DNA of 64,000 nucleotides from Streptomyces cavernicola (GCF_029968035.1 NZ_JASCIQ010000015.1:1-64000), one strand, 5' to 3'; shown: positions 18,570 to 27,323, counted from the stretch's first letter. Numbers and translations are program-made. The notes: generated by a model not told the origin, from the letters alone.

Positions 18570-19727
18570 CTACTTGTTTCCCTGAGTGTGGCGAGTGGTG
18601 GTACGGATCGCCTGCGCGTACCGCTCGTACCGCTCGTAGCGTTCGAGCCTGCGGCGGTTGGCGCGGCGGAAGCGGCGGGCGACGAGGCGCGCCAGGTCGG
18701 CCGCCCCCACCATGCCGGCCTCCGGGCCCAGCTGGGCCTTGGCGATCCGGGCCTCCGGGCGGTAGCCGCGGCCGGTGAGGTGGCGGCGGAAGGCGTCCCG
18801 GGCGGGGCCGATGAGGAGGTCGTCGGCGGCGCTGACGCCGCCGCCGATGACGAAGCAGGACGGGTCGAGGGCGGCCGCGAGGTTGGCGATGCCGACGCCC
18901 AGCCACTGGCCGATGTCCTGGAGCAGCTCGACGCACATCGCGTCGCCCTCGCGCGCCAGCTCGGTGATCAGCGGCCCGGTGATGTCGGGGATCTGGCCCT
19001 TGACGCGGTCGATGATGTTGTACGCGACCGGGGAGTCGGCGGCGGCCAGCTCGCGGGCCTCGCGGACCAGGGCGTTGCCGGAGCTGTACTGCTCCCAGCA
19101 GCCGCGGTTGCCGCACGGGCAGCGGTGGCCGCCGGGCACGACCTGCATATGGCCGAACTCGCCGGCGACGCCGAACTTGCCGCGCTTGACCTGGCCGTCC
19201 TCCAGGATGGCGCCGCCGATGCCGGTGCCGAGGGTGATCATGACGAGGTGGTCCTCGCCGGCGCCCGCGCCGAAGCGCCACTCGGCCCAGGCGGCGGTGT
19301 TGGCGTCGTTGTCGACCATCACCGGGACGGCGAGGCGGGACTGCAGCGAGTCGCGCAGGGGTTCGTTGCGCCAGGACAGGTGCGGGGCGAACAGGACGCG
19401 GTTGCGGTCCGCGTCGACCCAGCCGGCCGCTCCGATGCCGACCGCGTGGACGTCGTGCCGGTCGGAGAGGTCGAGCACCAGCTCGCAGATGGTGTCCTCG
19501 ACGACCTTGGGGCTCTTGGACTTGTCCGGGGTCTCGGTGCGGACCTTCTCCAGGATCTTGCCGTCCGCGTCGACCACGCCCGCCATCACCTTCGTACCGC
19601 CGATGTCGATGCCGACGGTCGGCACGCGCGGGGCGGAGAGGTGGGAGCGGCGCTCGCGGGTGCCGACGGTCCGCAGGACGGTGGCGCGCGCGGAGCCGCG
19701 GTGTGCGAAGTCGCGGTAGGTGCTCAT
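18570..19727 (-). CDS. ROK-family sugar kinase (glucokinase-like)
   Basis: The 385-residue protein shows ATP phosphate loop VGIDIGGTKVMAGVVD (about 47-62), the sugar-binding VDNDANTAAWAEW, LGTGIGGAI, and the ROK zinc motif region GHRCPCGNRGCWEQYSSG with His and three Cys. The extra N-terminal 40 residues are basic and do not form a winged helix, so it is a kinase rather than a ROK repressor. It should phosphorylate the incoming sugar at C6 using ATP. It lies 73 bp downstream of the ABC ATPase gene, in the same direction, so its substrate is probably what the transporter brings in. Confidence 0.9.
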   Translation of the reverse strand: MSTYRDFAHRGSARATVLRTVGTRERRSHLSAPRVPTVGIDIGGTKVMAGVVDADGKILEKVRTETPDKSKSPKVVEDTICELVLDLSDRHDVHAVGIGAAGWVDADRNRVLFAPHLSWRNEPLRDSLQSRLAVPVMVDNDANTAAWAEWRFGAGAGEDHLVMITLGTGIGGAILEDGQVKRGKFGVAGEFGHMQVVPGGHRCPCGNRGCWEQYSSGNALVREARELAAADSPVAYNIIDRVKGQIPDITGPLITELAREGDAMCVELLQDIGQWLGVGIANLAAALDPSCFVIGGGVSAADDLLIGPARDAFRRHLTGRGYRPEARIAKAQLGPEAGMVGAADLARLVARRFRRANRRRLERYERYERYAQAIRTTTRHTQGNK

Positions 19728-19799
19728 CGCGGCGATTCTACGGGGGCCGGATGTCAAGACCCGGTGAGCGAACCCGGGCCTCGACCTTGGGTTCCGGCC

Positions 19800-20618
19800 T
19801 CACTCGCCCTGGGCCCGCTCCAGCTCGTGGCTGAGTTCCTCCAGCTCGGAACCGCCCGCCATCTGGCGCGTCAGCTCGTCCAGTTCGATCTCCTCGCGGA
19901 GGTGGCTGCCGGCCATCGTGCCGCGCTTGAGGAGGACGAAGCGGTCGCCGACCAGGTACGCGTGGTGCGGGTTGTGGGTGATGAGCACCACTCCGAGGCC
20001 TGCGTCACGTGCGGCAGCGACGTACTTGAGGACGACGCCGGACTGCTTCACGCCGAGGGCCGCCGTCGGCTCGTCGAGTACGAGGACCTTGGCGCCGAAA
20101 TACACCGCACGCGCGATGGCGACGCACTGGCGCTCGCCGCCGGAGAGGGTGCCGATGGGCTGGTCGACGTCGCGCAGGTCGATGCCCATGCGCAGGAGTT
20201 CCTCGTGCGTGGTGCGGCGCATCCGGTCGACGTCGAGGCGTTTGAAGGGGGCCGGGCCCTTCGTCGGCTCGGAGCCGAGGAAGAAGTTGCGCCAGACCGG
20301 CATCAGCGGGACCACGGCGAGGTCCTGGTAGACGGTGGCGATGCCGCGGTCCAGGGCGTCGCGCGGGTTGCTGAGGCGGGTCTCCTCGCCCTCGATGCGG
20401 AAGGCGCCCGCGTCGTGCTGGTGCAGGCCCGCGATGATCTTGATGAGGGTGGACTTGCCCGCGCCGTTGTCGCCGAGGACGCAGGACACCTCCCCCGCGT
20501 GCACCGTGAGGGAGACGCCTTCCAGGGCGCGGATGTTGCCGTAGTACTTGCTGACCGAGTCCAGCTCGACCAGGGGTGCGGTCCCGGCAAGCGGTGCAGA
20601 GGTGTCCGGTGTCGTCAT
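19800..20618 (-). CDS. Sugar ABC transporter, ATP-binding protein (single-NBD type)
   Basis: The 272-residue ATPase has Walker A LGDNGAGKST (about 50), signature LSGGERQCVAIARA (about 158) and Walker B KVLVLDEPTAALG (about 178), then the H-loop ITHNP. It resembles FrcA-type ATPases of the carbohydrate uptake CUT2 class that have one nucleotide-binding domain instead of the usual fused pair of RbsA, so it should act as a homodimer. Its ATG overlaps the permease stop (ATGA). It energises uptake through the permease encoded upstream. Confidence 0.93.
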   Translation of the reverse strand: MTTPDTSAPLAGTAPLVELDSVSKYYGNIRALEGVSLTVHAGEVSCVLGDNGAGKSTLIKIIAGLHQHDAGAFRIEGEETRLSNPRDALDRGIATVYQDLAVVPLMPVWRNFFLGSEPTKGPAPFKRLDVDRMRRTTHEELLRMGIDLRDVDQPIGTLSGGERQCVAIARAVYFGAKVLVLDEPTAALGVKQSGVVLKYVAAARDAGLGVVLITHNPHHAYLVGDRFVLLKRGTMAGSHLREEIELDELTRQMAGGSELEELSHELERAQGE

Positions 20619-21679
20619 TTCGTGGCCTCCGCGCGCTTGCGGACCCAGTGGTTCAGGAGGGTCGCCAGGAGGAGCATCGCTCCGAGGAAGAACTTGTACC
20701 AGTCGGCGTTCCACTCCGCGTACACGATGCCCTTGCCGGTCATGCCGAAGATGAAAGCGCCGAAGGCGGAACCGATCGCGGAGCCGTAACCGCCGGTGAT
20801 CAGGGAGCCGCCGATGACGGCCGCGACGATGTAGATCAGCTCGTTGCCGACGCCCTCGCCGGACTGCACCGCGTCGAATGAGAAAAGCAGGTGCTGGCCG
20901 CTCACCCAGGCGGCGAAAGCAACACCCATATAGAGCCCGATTTTGGTCTTCACGACCGGGACGCCCACCGCGCGTGCGGCGTCCATGTTGCCGCCGACCG
21001 CGAAGATCCAGTTGCCCGCGCGGGTGCGGAGCAGGATCCAGGTGGCGACGGCGACCAGGGCGATCCACCAGAGGATCGTCACCTTGAAAGAGACGCCGCC
21101 GACGGTGAACTGCGAGGCGAAGAGCGCCTTCGCGGACTCGAAGCCCTCCATGTCGGCGATCGTCTTGGTGGAGACGGTGCCGCTGATCAGCTTGGTGAAG
21201 CCCAGGTTCAGACCGGTGAGCATCAGGAACGTGCCGAGCGTGATGATGAAGCTCGGCAGTTTCGTACGGGTCAGCATGAAGCCGTTGAAGACGCCGATGG
21301 CGAGGGTGGTGAGGAGCGAGACGCCCACACCCACCCAGACGTTGGCCGTCATCTGGTAGCTGAACATCGAGGAGATCAGCGCGGAGCTGGTCACCAGGAC
21401 GCCCGCGGACAGGTCGAACTCGCCGCCGATCATGAGCAGCGCCACCGGCACCGCCATGATCCCGATCGTCGACGAGGCGTAGAGGACCGTCGACAGGCTG
21501 GAGGCGCGCAGGAAGCTGTCCGCGGCGAACGAGAAGAAGACGAACACGGCGATCGCGCCGACGACCGCGCCCAGCTCGGGCCGGCCGAGCAGCTTGCGCA
21601 GGAGCGAGGTCTTCAGGAGCCGCTCGTCGGTGGACTTGCCCAGTTTGTCCGGCGCTGGGGCCGGGGCGGTGGCGCTCAT
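20615..21679 (-). CDS. Sugar ABC transporter permease (RbsC/CUT2 family)
   Basis: The 354-residue protein has about ten hydrophobic segments and the CUT2 permease hallmarks GGEFDLSAGVLVTSSALISS, LPSFIITLGTFLMLTGLNLG, GGNMDAARAVGVPV and the loop VAAVIGGSLITGGYGSAIGS. It would form a homodimeric channel in the membrane. Start and stop overlap both neighbours by four bases, so lipoprotein, permease and ATPase are translated from one transcript. Confidence 0.93.
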   Translation of the reverse strand: MSATAPAPAPDKLGKSTDERLLKTSLLRKLLGRPELGAVVGAIAVFVFFSFAADSFLRASSLSTVLYASSTIGIMAVPVALLMIGGEFDLSAGVLVTSSALISSMFSYQMTANVWVGVGVSLLTTLAIGVFNGFMLTRTKLPSFIITLGTFLMLTGLNLGFTKLISGTVSTKTIADMEGFESAKALFASQFTVGGVSFKVTILWWIALVAVATWILLRTRAGNWIFAVGGNMDAARAVGVPVVKTKIGLYMGVAFAAWVSGQHLLFSFDAVQSGEGVGNELIYIVAAVIGGSLITGGYGSAIGSAFGAFIFGMTGKGIVYAEWNADWYKFFLGAMLLLATLLNHWVRKRAEATK

Positions 21680-22680
21680 CGGGTCCCCCGCTTCGCGAAC
21701 TCCTCAAGCTTGCCGGCGTCCTTCTCGGTGACGATCTCCGGCCCGGTCAGGACCGGCCGGCCGCCGCCGAGGACGTCGGCGTTGTACTTGTACAGCCACA
21801 GCAGGTCGACCGCCTCGTACCCCTGCAGGTACGGCTGCTGGTCGACGGCGAAGCCGAGGGCGTCGGACTTGAGGCCCGCGGCGACCTTGGCGTTCAGGTC
21901 GAACGTGTCGATCTCCGCCTCGCTGTCCGCGTCCTCCTTGGCCTTGACGGCGGTGTCGGCGAAGGGCGCGCCGAGCGTGACCACCGCGTCGATGCCGGAG
22001 TCGGCCTGCAGCTTGGCGCTGATGCCGGACTGCACGTCGGGCATGTTGGTGCCGTCGACGTACAGGTTCTGCAGCGTGCCGTCGAAGGTCTTCTTCGCGC
22101 CGGCGCAGCGCTGCTCGTGGCCCACGTTGCCCTGCTCGTGCAGGACGCAGAGCGCCTTCTTCTTGCCGCGCTTGTTCAGCTCCTCGCCGACGGCCTCGCC
22201 GGCGATCTCCTCGTCCTGGCCGATGTGCGCGAGGGCGCCGAACTCCTTGGACTCGGCCGAGCCGGAGTTGACGGTGATCACCGGGATGCCGGCCTTGCGG
22301 GCGCGGGCCAGGGACGCCTTCATCGCGTCGGGCTTCGCGAGGGTCACGATCAGGCCGTCGACCTTCTTGTCGATGTAGGAGTCGACCAGCTGGGCCTGCT
22401 CCTTGCCCTCGTCGTGGTTGGCGTACAGGAAGTTGATGTTGTCCTTGACGGCGGCCTGCTCGGCGCCGGCGCGGACGATGTCCCAGAACGTGTCGCCGTC
22501 GCCCGAGTGGGTGACCATGCCGATGGTCCAGCGTGGGGTGTCGACCGCGGCCCTGCCCTGCGCCTGGGCGGCCTTGCGGGCGTCCTCGGCGCGCTTGCCG
22601 CCGGTGCTGCTGCACCCGGTGAGCGCGATGCCGAGCACCGCCGCGAGCGCGATGCCTGCCCAGGTCCGAACTCTTGCCAC
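21676..22680 (-). CDS. Sugar-binding lipoprotein of ABC transporter (Peripla_BP_4), copy 2
   Basis: The 334-residue protein begins at GTG 22680 with a lipoprotein signal and lipobox ALTGC (Cys near 23). The mature part is a ribose/LacI-type binding fold: WTIGMVTHSGDGDTFWDIV, SYIDKKVDGLIVTLAKPDAM, GIPVITVNSG, VTLGAPFADTAVKAKEDA and GFAVDQQPYLQGYEAVDLLW. It would be anchored on the outer membrane face and deliver a monosaccharide or polyol to the permease. It is very similar in length and sequence to the gene directly upstream. Confidence 0.92.
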   Translation of the reverse strand: MARVRTWAGIALAAVLGIALTGCSSTGGKRAEDARKAAQAQGRAAVDTPRWTIGMVTHSGDGDTFWDIVRAGAEQAAVKDNINFLYANHDEGKEQAQLVDSYIDKKVDGLIVTLAKPDAMKASLARARKAGIPVITVNSGSAESKEFGALAHIGQDEEIAGEAVGEELNKRGKKKALCVLHEQGNVGHEQRCAGAKKTFDGTLQNLYVDGTNMPDVQSGISAKLQADSGIDAVVTLGAPFADTAVKAKEDADSEAEIDTFDLNAKVAAGLKSDALGFAVDQQPYLQGYEAVDLLWLYKYNADVLGGGRPVLTGPEIVTEKDAGKLEEFAKRGTR

Positions 22681-22790
22681 GAAGTCGTGCCCTTCTCGCT
22701 GTACTGCTGGGTCGTGCCAGGGGGCGGGCCACCGGCTCGCCCCGAACGCCCCAGTATCGGTCACGCCGATCACGCGTGCGGGCAGCGGGG

Positions 22791-23795
22791 TCACCGGGTT
22801 CCGTCGGCGGTCAGCTGCTGCAGCTTCGGCACGTCCTTCTCGGTGACGATCGCGGGGCCGGTGAGGACGGGCTTGCCGCCGCCGCTGACGTTGCCGTTGA
22901 CGCGGTGCAGCCAGAGGCCGTCGACGGCGAGATAGCCCTGGAGGTACGGCTGCTGGTCGACGGCGAAGCCGATCTCCTTCGCCTTGAGCTGCTTCACGAC
23001 CTCGGCGTTGAGGTCGAACGTGTCGATCTCCGCCTTGCTGCCCGAGTCCTTCTTGGCCTGCGCGGCGGCCTCGGCGAAGGGCGCGCCGAGCGTGACGACC
23101 GCGTCGAAGTCCGCGCCCGAGTCCAGCTTGGCCTGGATCGTGGACTGCGACTCGGGCATGTTCGTGCCGTTGACGTTGAGGTTCTCCACCGAGCCGGCGA
23201 AGGTCTTCTTCACCCCGGCGCAGCGCTCTTCGAGCGAGACGTTGCCCTGCTCGTGGAGCACGCACAGCGCCTTCTTCAGGCCGCGCGCGTTCAGCTCCTC
23301 GCCGACCGCCTCGCCCGCGACGGACTCGTCCTGCCCGATGTGCGTGAGCGCGCCGAACTTCTGCGAGTACTGGGCGCCCGAGTTGATGGTGATGACCGGG
23401 ATCCCCGCGTCGGCGGCTTTCGCCAGCACGGCCTTCATGGCGTCCGGCTTGGCGAGGGTGACGATCAGGCCGTCGACCTTCTTGTCGATGTACGACTGGA
23501 CGAGCTCGGCCTGCCCTTTCGCCTCCTTGTCGTTGGCGTACAGGAACTCGACGTCGTCCTTGGCGGCGGCCCGCTTCGCGCCCTTCTGGACGATGTCCCA
23601 GAACGTGTCGCCCTCGCCGGAGTGCGTCACCATGCCGATCTTCAGGCGCGGCCCCGATCCCTTGCCGCCAGGCTCCTCTTCGGCCCGGTCCTCGGCGTCC
23701 TTGCCGCCGGAGCCGCTGCACCCGGCGAGGAGGACGAGCGCTGCCACGAGGGCGCCAACTCCGGTCGCTGTACGGGCTGTTCGGGCTCTGCGCAT
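22791..23795 (-). CDS. Sugar-binding lipoprotein of ABC transporter (Peripla_BP_4), copy 1
   Basis: This 334-residue lipoprotein (lipobox LLAGC, Cys near 25) aligns almost throughout with the next gene: LKIGMVTHSGEGDTFWDIV, SYIDKKVDGLIVTLAKPDAM, GIPVITINSG, CVLHEQGN, GFAVDQQPYLQGY and ending TADGTR versus AKRGTR. The gap to copy 2 is 110 bp. ATG 23795 has a GAAGGGG ribosome site and a good promoter just upstream, so this is the first gene of the transport operon. Tandem duplication of the binding protein only, with one permease, suggests widened or altered ligand range. Confidence 0.92.
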   Translation of the reverse strand: MRRARTARTATGVGALVAALVLLAGCSGSGGKDAEDRAEEEPGGKGSGPRLKIGMVTHSGEGDTFWDIVQKGAKRAAAKDDVEFLYANDKEAKGQAELVQSYIDKKVDGLIVTLAKPDAMKAVLAKAADAGIPVITINSGAQYSQKFGALTHIGQDESVAGEAVGEELNARGLKKALCVLHEQGNVSLEERCAGVKKTFAGSVENLNVNGTNMPESQSTIQAKLDSGADFDAVVTLGAPFAEAAAQAKKDSGSKAEIDTFDLNAEVVKQLKAKEIGFAVDQQPYLQGYLAVDGLWLHRVNGNVSGGGKPVLTGPAIVTEKDVPKLQQLTADGTR

Positions 23796-23839
23796 ATGGA
23801 CCCACCCCTTCTCCGGGCCGCCCGGGTGCGGCTGGAGGT

Positions 23840-23869
23840 GTTCTAGCGGGGCGCGTGCGACACCGTCAA
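23840..23869 (-). promoter_or_regulatory. Promoter of the sugar transport operon, with overlapping direct repeat
   Basis: On the minus strand TTGACG (23864-23869), an 18-bp spacer and TAGAAC (23840-23845) form a good housekeeping promoter with a start near 23833. The sequence CGACACCGTC is present twice, 18 bp apart (23858-23867 and 23876-23885), over and just upstream of the -35 box and may bind a regulator. Confidence 0.6.
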
Positions 23870-23920
23870 TGAACACGACACCGTCGATGGAACGGCCCGA
23901 ACATTCGGTGCGTACGGAGC

Positions 23921-24685
23921 TCAGTGCCGTACGAGCAGCTGGAACTCGAAGGAGTAGCGCGAGGCGCGGTAGATGTGCGAGCCGAACTCGACGGCGCGGC
24001 CGGTGTCGTCGAAGGTCGTGCGGGCCATGGTGAGCAGCGGCGCCCCGGCCGGCTCGGCGAGCAGCCGCCCCTCCGACTCGGTGGCCGCACGGGCGCCGAC
24101 CGTCTGCCGGGCGCTGTGCAGGGTGATGCCGGCGGCGCGCATGAGGCGGTAGAGGCCGGTGGTCTCGAGCCGCGCGGACTCCGGCAGGAACGGGCCGACG
24201 GGCAGGTGGTTGGTGAGGTACGCCACGGGCTCGTCGTGGGCGAACCGGAGCCGTTCGACGCGGTGCACGTCGGCGCCCTCCGCGAGGCCGAGCGCGGCGG
24301 CGACCTCGGCGGACGCGGGCTCGACCGCGTTGCGCACGACGCGGGTGGCGGGGCGCTGGCCGGCCGCTTCGAGGTCGTCGTAGAGACTGCTCAGCTCCAG
24401 GGGGCGCTTGACCTGGCTGTGCACGACCTGGGTGCCGACGCCGCGGCGGCGCACGAGGAGGCCCTTGTCGACGAGGGACTGGATGGCCTGCCGGACGGTG
24501 GGCCGGGACAGGCCGAGGCCCTTGGCGAGCTCGATCTCGTTGCCGAGGAGGCTGCCCGGGGCGAGCCTGCCCTGCTCGATGGCCGCCTCCAGCTGTTGCG
24601 CCAGCTGGAAGTAGAGCGGGACGGGACTGCTGCGGTCCACGCCGAGATGGAGCGACTCGGCATGATCGGCTGGCGGCTTGGGCAC
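23921..24685 (-). CDS. GntR-family regulator (HutC/UTRA subfamily)
   Basis: The 254-residue protein has an N-terminal winged helix (PLYFQLAQQLEAAIEQGRLA, LAKGLGLSRPTVRQAIQSLV, LLVRRRGVGTQVV, residues about 20-85) and a UTRA ligand domain (about 105-250, LPVGPFLPESARLETTGLYR, ARTTFDDTGRAVEFGSHIYR). GTG 24685 is placed because TACGCT, a likely -10 box, lies only 7-8 bp upstream, which implies a leaderless message. It is transcribed toward the sugar transport operon and probably represses it. The palindrome TTGTCCGGACAA lies 51 bp upstream of its start. Confidence 0.88.
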   Translation of the reverse strand: MPKPPADHAESLHLGVDRSSPVPLYFQLAQQLEAAIEQGRLAPGSLLGNEIELAKGLGLSRPTVRQAIQSLVDKGLLVRRRGVGTQVVHSQVKRPLELSSLYDDLEAAGQRPATRVVRNAVEPASAEVAAALGLAEGADVHRVERLRFAHDEPVAYLTNHLPVGPFLPESARLETTGLYRLMRAAGITLHSARQTVGARAATESEGRLLAEPAGAPLLTMARTTFDDTGRAVEFGSHIYRASRYSFEFQLLVRH

Positions 24686-24735
24686 GGGGCGAGCGTAGTC
24701 CCGGCTCAGGTTGACGGGAAGGTCCTGAGGTTCGA

Positions 24736-24747
24736 TTGTCCGGACAA
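24736..24747. promoter_or_regulatory. Perfect 12-bp palindrome TTGTCCGGACAA, putative GntR operator
   Basis: A self-complementary TTGTCCGGACAA lies upstream of the GntR gene and recurs at 26274-26285 in front of the dehydrogenase gene. Size and symmetry suit a GntR dimer. The link is inferred from the two locations. Confidence 0.6.
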
Positions 24748-24794
24748 AGAGAGACCGCTCAGGGGCTCGGAGTGCGACGGGCGGGCGGCGGGCG

Positions 24795-25379
24795 GGCTCC
24801 AACCGGTCGACGGTGCTGACGGCCGGGCCCTGCGTGCAGTTGCCCGCGTCGTCCGGAAACCACCACAGCAACATGGTGTTCGTGCCGGGCTACAGCGAAA
24901 ACCGGCTCCCCTACGGGGTGTTCGTGATTCGGGCCCTGGTGATGCCGCGCAGCCGGGAGCGGGACGCCGAGACGGATGTGGCCGCCGTGGTGGTGGACCG
25001 GCGGGCGGGCCGGGCCCTGACGGACGCGGTCGGCGGGCAGCGGCTCGCCGTCGGCCGCACGCCAGGCCGGAAGGTCACCGTGTTCGGCTACCCGGACAGC
25101 CGGGAGCAGCGCGGCGAGCGGCTCATGTACTGCACGGGCAGCCCGTCGGCGACCTCCGACCGCAAGCAGAACGTGCCCTGCCCGATGGAGGGCGGGGCGA
25201 GCGGAGGCCCCTGGCTCGCGGGGTTCGACGCACGGGCGGGCCGGGGCGGGCTGGTGTCGGTGAACAGCTTCGGCGACACGGCGGAGGGCGGTTCGGTCAT
25301 CGAGGGCGAGCTGCTCGGCCCGGTGGCAGCTCAAGTGCACGACCGGGCCGAGCGGTTGCGAACCGACCGAGGCGCATGA
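24795..25379 (+). pseudogene. Truncated trypsin-like serine protease with catalytic His replaced
   Basis: The frame is recognisable from GSNRSTVLTAGPCVQLP, where secreted actinomycete S1-like proteases have TAGHC or TAAHC; one base change (CAC to CCC) replaces the catalytic His by Pro. The rest is well kept: SNMVFVPGYSENRLPYGVF, the Asp region AETDVAAVVVD, and the nucleophile loop CPMEGGASGGPWLAG. The signal peptide and propeptide are absent because the upstream sequence becomes the GntR control region. I conclude a dead gene fragment. GTG 24813 could still allow a 188-residue inactive product. Confidence 0.75.
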
Positions 25380-25386
25380 GCGGCGC

Positions 25387-26202
25387 TCAGGGCTTGCGCC
25401 CGACCCCCGCGTACATCGGTACGGGCGAGCCGTCCCTCAGCTCGTCCTCGGCGAGTTCGGGCCGCCAGTCGGGGACCCAGACGACTCCGGGGTCGACCAG
25501 GTCGAGGCCGTCGAAGAGGCTCGTGAACTCCTCGCGGGAGCGCGGCACCAGGGTCACGCCGCCCGCCTTGTACATGGCGACGGCCTGCTCCGTGCGCTCC
25601 GGGTCGTAGTCCGAGGCCACGTTGGTCAGGGTCAGGTGGCTGCCGGGGGCGGCGGCCGCCATGAGGAGGCGGACCGTCTCGCGGGCGCCCTCCTCGTCGG
25701 GCACGAAGTGCAGGACCGCGTTCAGGGAGACGGCGATCGGCAGGTCGAAGTCCAGGGTCTTCGCGGCGAGTTCGAGGATCCGCTCGGGCTCGCGCACGTC
25801 CACCTGCAGATAGTCGGTCGCGCCCTCGGCGGTGCCGCGCAGCAGGGCCGCCGCGTGCGCGAGCACGATCGGGTCGTTGTCGCCGTAGACCACGCGGGCC
25901 TCCGGTGCGATCCGCTGGGCGACCCGGTGCAGGTTGGGTTCCGTGGGGATGCCCGCGCCGATGTCCAGGAACTGCCGGACGCCCGCCTCGCCCGCCAGGT
26001 GCCGCGTCGCCCGGTGCATGAACCAGCGGTTGTGCTGCGCCGCGTACTTGGCCGCCGGTTCGAGCGTGGCGATCTGACGGCCCAGCTCCTCGTCCACCGG
26101 ATAGTTGTCCTTGCCGCCGAGATACCAGTCGTACACGCGGGCCGGGTGCGGCTTGCTGGTGTCGATCAGCTGTCCGCGGTCGCTCCCTGACGTCGCCGTC
26201 AT
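25387..26202 (-). CDS. S-adenosylmethionine-dependent methyltransferase (actinobacterial DUF574 type)
   Basis: The 271-residue protein has the typical start of this family, DTSKPHPARVYDWYLGGKDN (about 14-33), then the SAM-binding loop FLDIGAGIPTEPNLHRVAQ, the acidic strand VVYGDNDPIVLAHA and the motif DLPIAVSLNAVLHFVPDEEG. Many paralogues exist in Streptomyces and their substrates are unknown. It ends 8 bp from the protease relic, in convergent orientation, and its start is 72 bp from the palindrome at 26274. Confidence 0.88.
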   Translation of the reverse strand: MTATSGSDRGQLIDTSKPHPARVYDWYLGGKDNYPVDEELGRQIATLEPAAKYAAQHNRWFMHRATRHLAGEAGVRQFLDIGAGIPTEPNLHRVAQRIAPEARVVYGDNDPIVLAHAAALLRGTAEGATDYLQVDVREPERILELAAKTLDFDLPIAVSLNAVLHFVPDEEGARETVRLLMAAAAPGSHLTLTNVASDYDPERTEQAVAMYKAGGVTLVPRSREEFTSLFDGLDLVDPGVVWVPDWRPELAEDELRDGSPVPMYAGVGRKP

Positions 26203-26273
26203 GCGTCAACTCCCTTGGTCGGAGGGGGAGTTCGAGTGTACGGACGGAGGGGGGCGCAGCGCCGGTGGTTCGG

Positions 26274-26285
26274 TTGTCCGGACAA
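26274..26285. promoter_or_regulatory. Second copy of palindrome TTGTCCGGACAA
   Basis: An exact second copy of the palindrome found at the GntR gene lies 39 bp upstream of the Gfo/Idh start and 71 bp upstream of the methyltransferase start. A near match TGTACGGAC is at about 26237. It suggests that the GntR regulator also controls the dehydrogenase. Confidence 0.6.
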
Positions 26286-26324
26286 ATGCTGGACGCGCCG
26301 CGGCGGCGGTGCCAGGTTGGGAGC

Positions 26325-27323
26325 ATGCGCATCGGACTCATCGGAACAGGTCGTATCGGTTCGTTCCACGCGGCGACGCTCGCCCGGCACCCGCGGGTGG
26401 ACGCCCTCCTCGTCGCCGACGCGGACCCCGCGCGGGCCGCGGAGCTCGCGGGCCGCACCGGCGTGGACGCCGCGGCCGACGTCGACGCGGTGTTCGCGGC
26501 CGGGGTGGACGCAGTCGTGATCACCGCGGCGACCTCGGCGCACGCCGCCCTGATCGGCCGGGCGGCGCGGGCCGGGCTCCCCACGTTCTGCGAGAAGCCG
26601 ATCGCCCTGGACCTGCCGGGCACCATGGCCTCCCTGGAGGAGGTGGAGCGGGCGGGCTCGGTGCTCCAACTCGGCTTCCAGCGGCGCTTCGACGCGGGGT
26701 ACGCGGCGGCGCGGGCGGCGGTACGCGAGGGTCGGCTCGGCCGGCTGCACACGGTACGGGCGATCACCTCCGACCCGGCGCCGCCGCCCGCCGCGTACCT
26801 GCCGCTGTCCGGCGGGCTCTACCGGGACTGCCTGGTGCACGACTTCGACGCGCTGCGCTGGGTGACGGGGCGGGAGGTGCGCGAGGTGTACGCGGTCGGC
26901 TCGGACGCGGGCCCGGCGATGTTCCGCGAGGCCGGCGACGTCGACACGGCTGCCGTCGTCCTCACCCTGGACGACGGCACGCTCGCCACGGCGACGGCGA
27001 CGCGCTGCAACGGCGCGGGGTACGACGTGCGCATGGAACTCGCCGGTGACCGGGACCAGTTGGCGGTCGGCTGGGACGAGCGCACCCCGCTCACGTCCGC
27101 CGAGCCGGGCGGCCCCGCGGTGCCCGCGAAGCCCTGGCCGGGGTTCCTGGAGCGGTTCGGACCGGCGTACGAGGCGGAGCTGGCGGCGTTCGTGGAGGTG
27201 GCGCGGGGGGTGCGGGAGAACCCGTGCGACGGGTGGGAGGCGTTGCGTGCGCTGCGGGTCGCGGAGGCCTGCGAGGTCTCCCGTCGGGAGGGGAGGGCTG
27301 TGCGGGTCGACTCGGTGGGGTAG
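26325..27323 (+). CDS. Gfo/Idh/MocA-family NAD(P)-dependent dehydrogenase (inositol 2-dehydrogenase-like)
   Basis: The 332-residue protein starts with a Rossmann fold (RIGLIGTGRIGSFHAATLA), has the catalytic lysine motif FCEKPIALDLPGT (about 90-102) and the Asp/His pair of the active site in GGLYRDCLVHDFDALRWVTG (about 164-183), as in myo-inositol 2-dehydrogenases. It would oxidise a cyclic polyol or sugar using NAD. ATG 26325 has a nearby GGGAG. Shared palindromes tie it to the GntR-ABC-kinase module, which suggests the transported ligand is a polyol or sugar oxidised here. Confidence 0.88.
   Translation: MRIGLIGTGRIGSFHAATLARHPRVDALLVADADPARAAELAGRTGVDAAADVDAVFAAGVDAVVITAATSAHAALIGRAARAGLPTFCEKPIALDLPGTMASLEEVERAGSVLQLGFQRRFDAGYAAARAAVREGRLGRLHTVRAITSDPAPPPAAYLPLSGGLYRDCLVHDFDALRWVTGREVREVYAVGSDAGPAMFREAGDVDTAAVVLTLDDGTLATATATRCNGAGYDVRMELAGDRDQLAVGWDERTPLTSAEPGGPAVPAKPWPGFLERFGPAYEAELAAFVEVARGVRENPCDGWEALRALRVAEACEVSRREGRAVRVDSVG

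Noticed and set aside
17853..20789. 978-codon plus-strand open frame across the kinase and ABC genes
   Set aside because: Antisense shadow of genes with clear Walker, ROK and coupling motifs.
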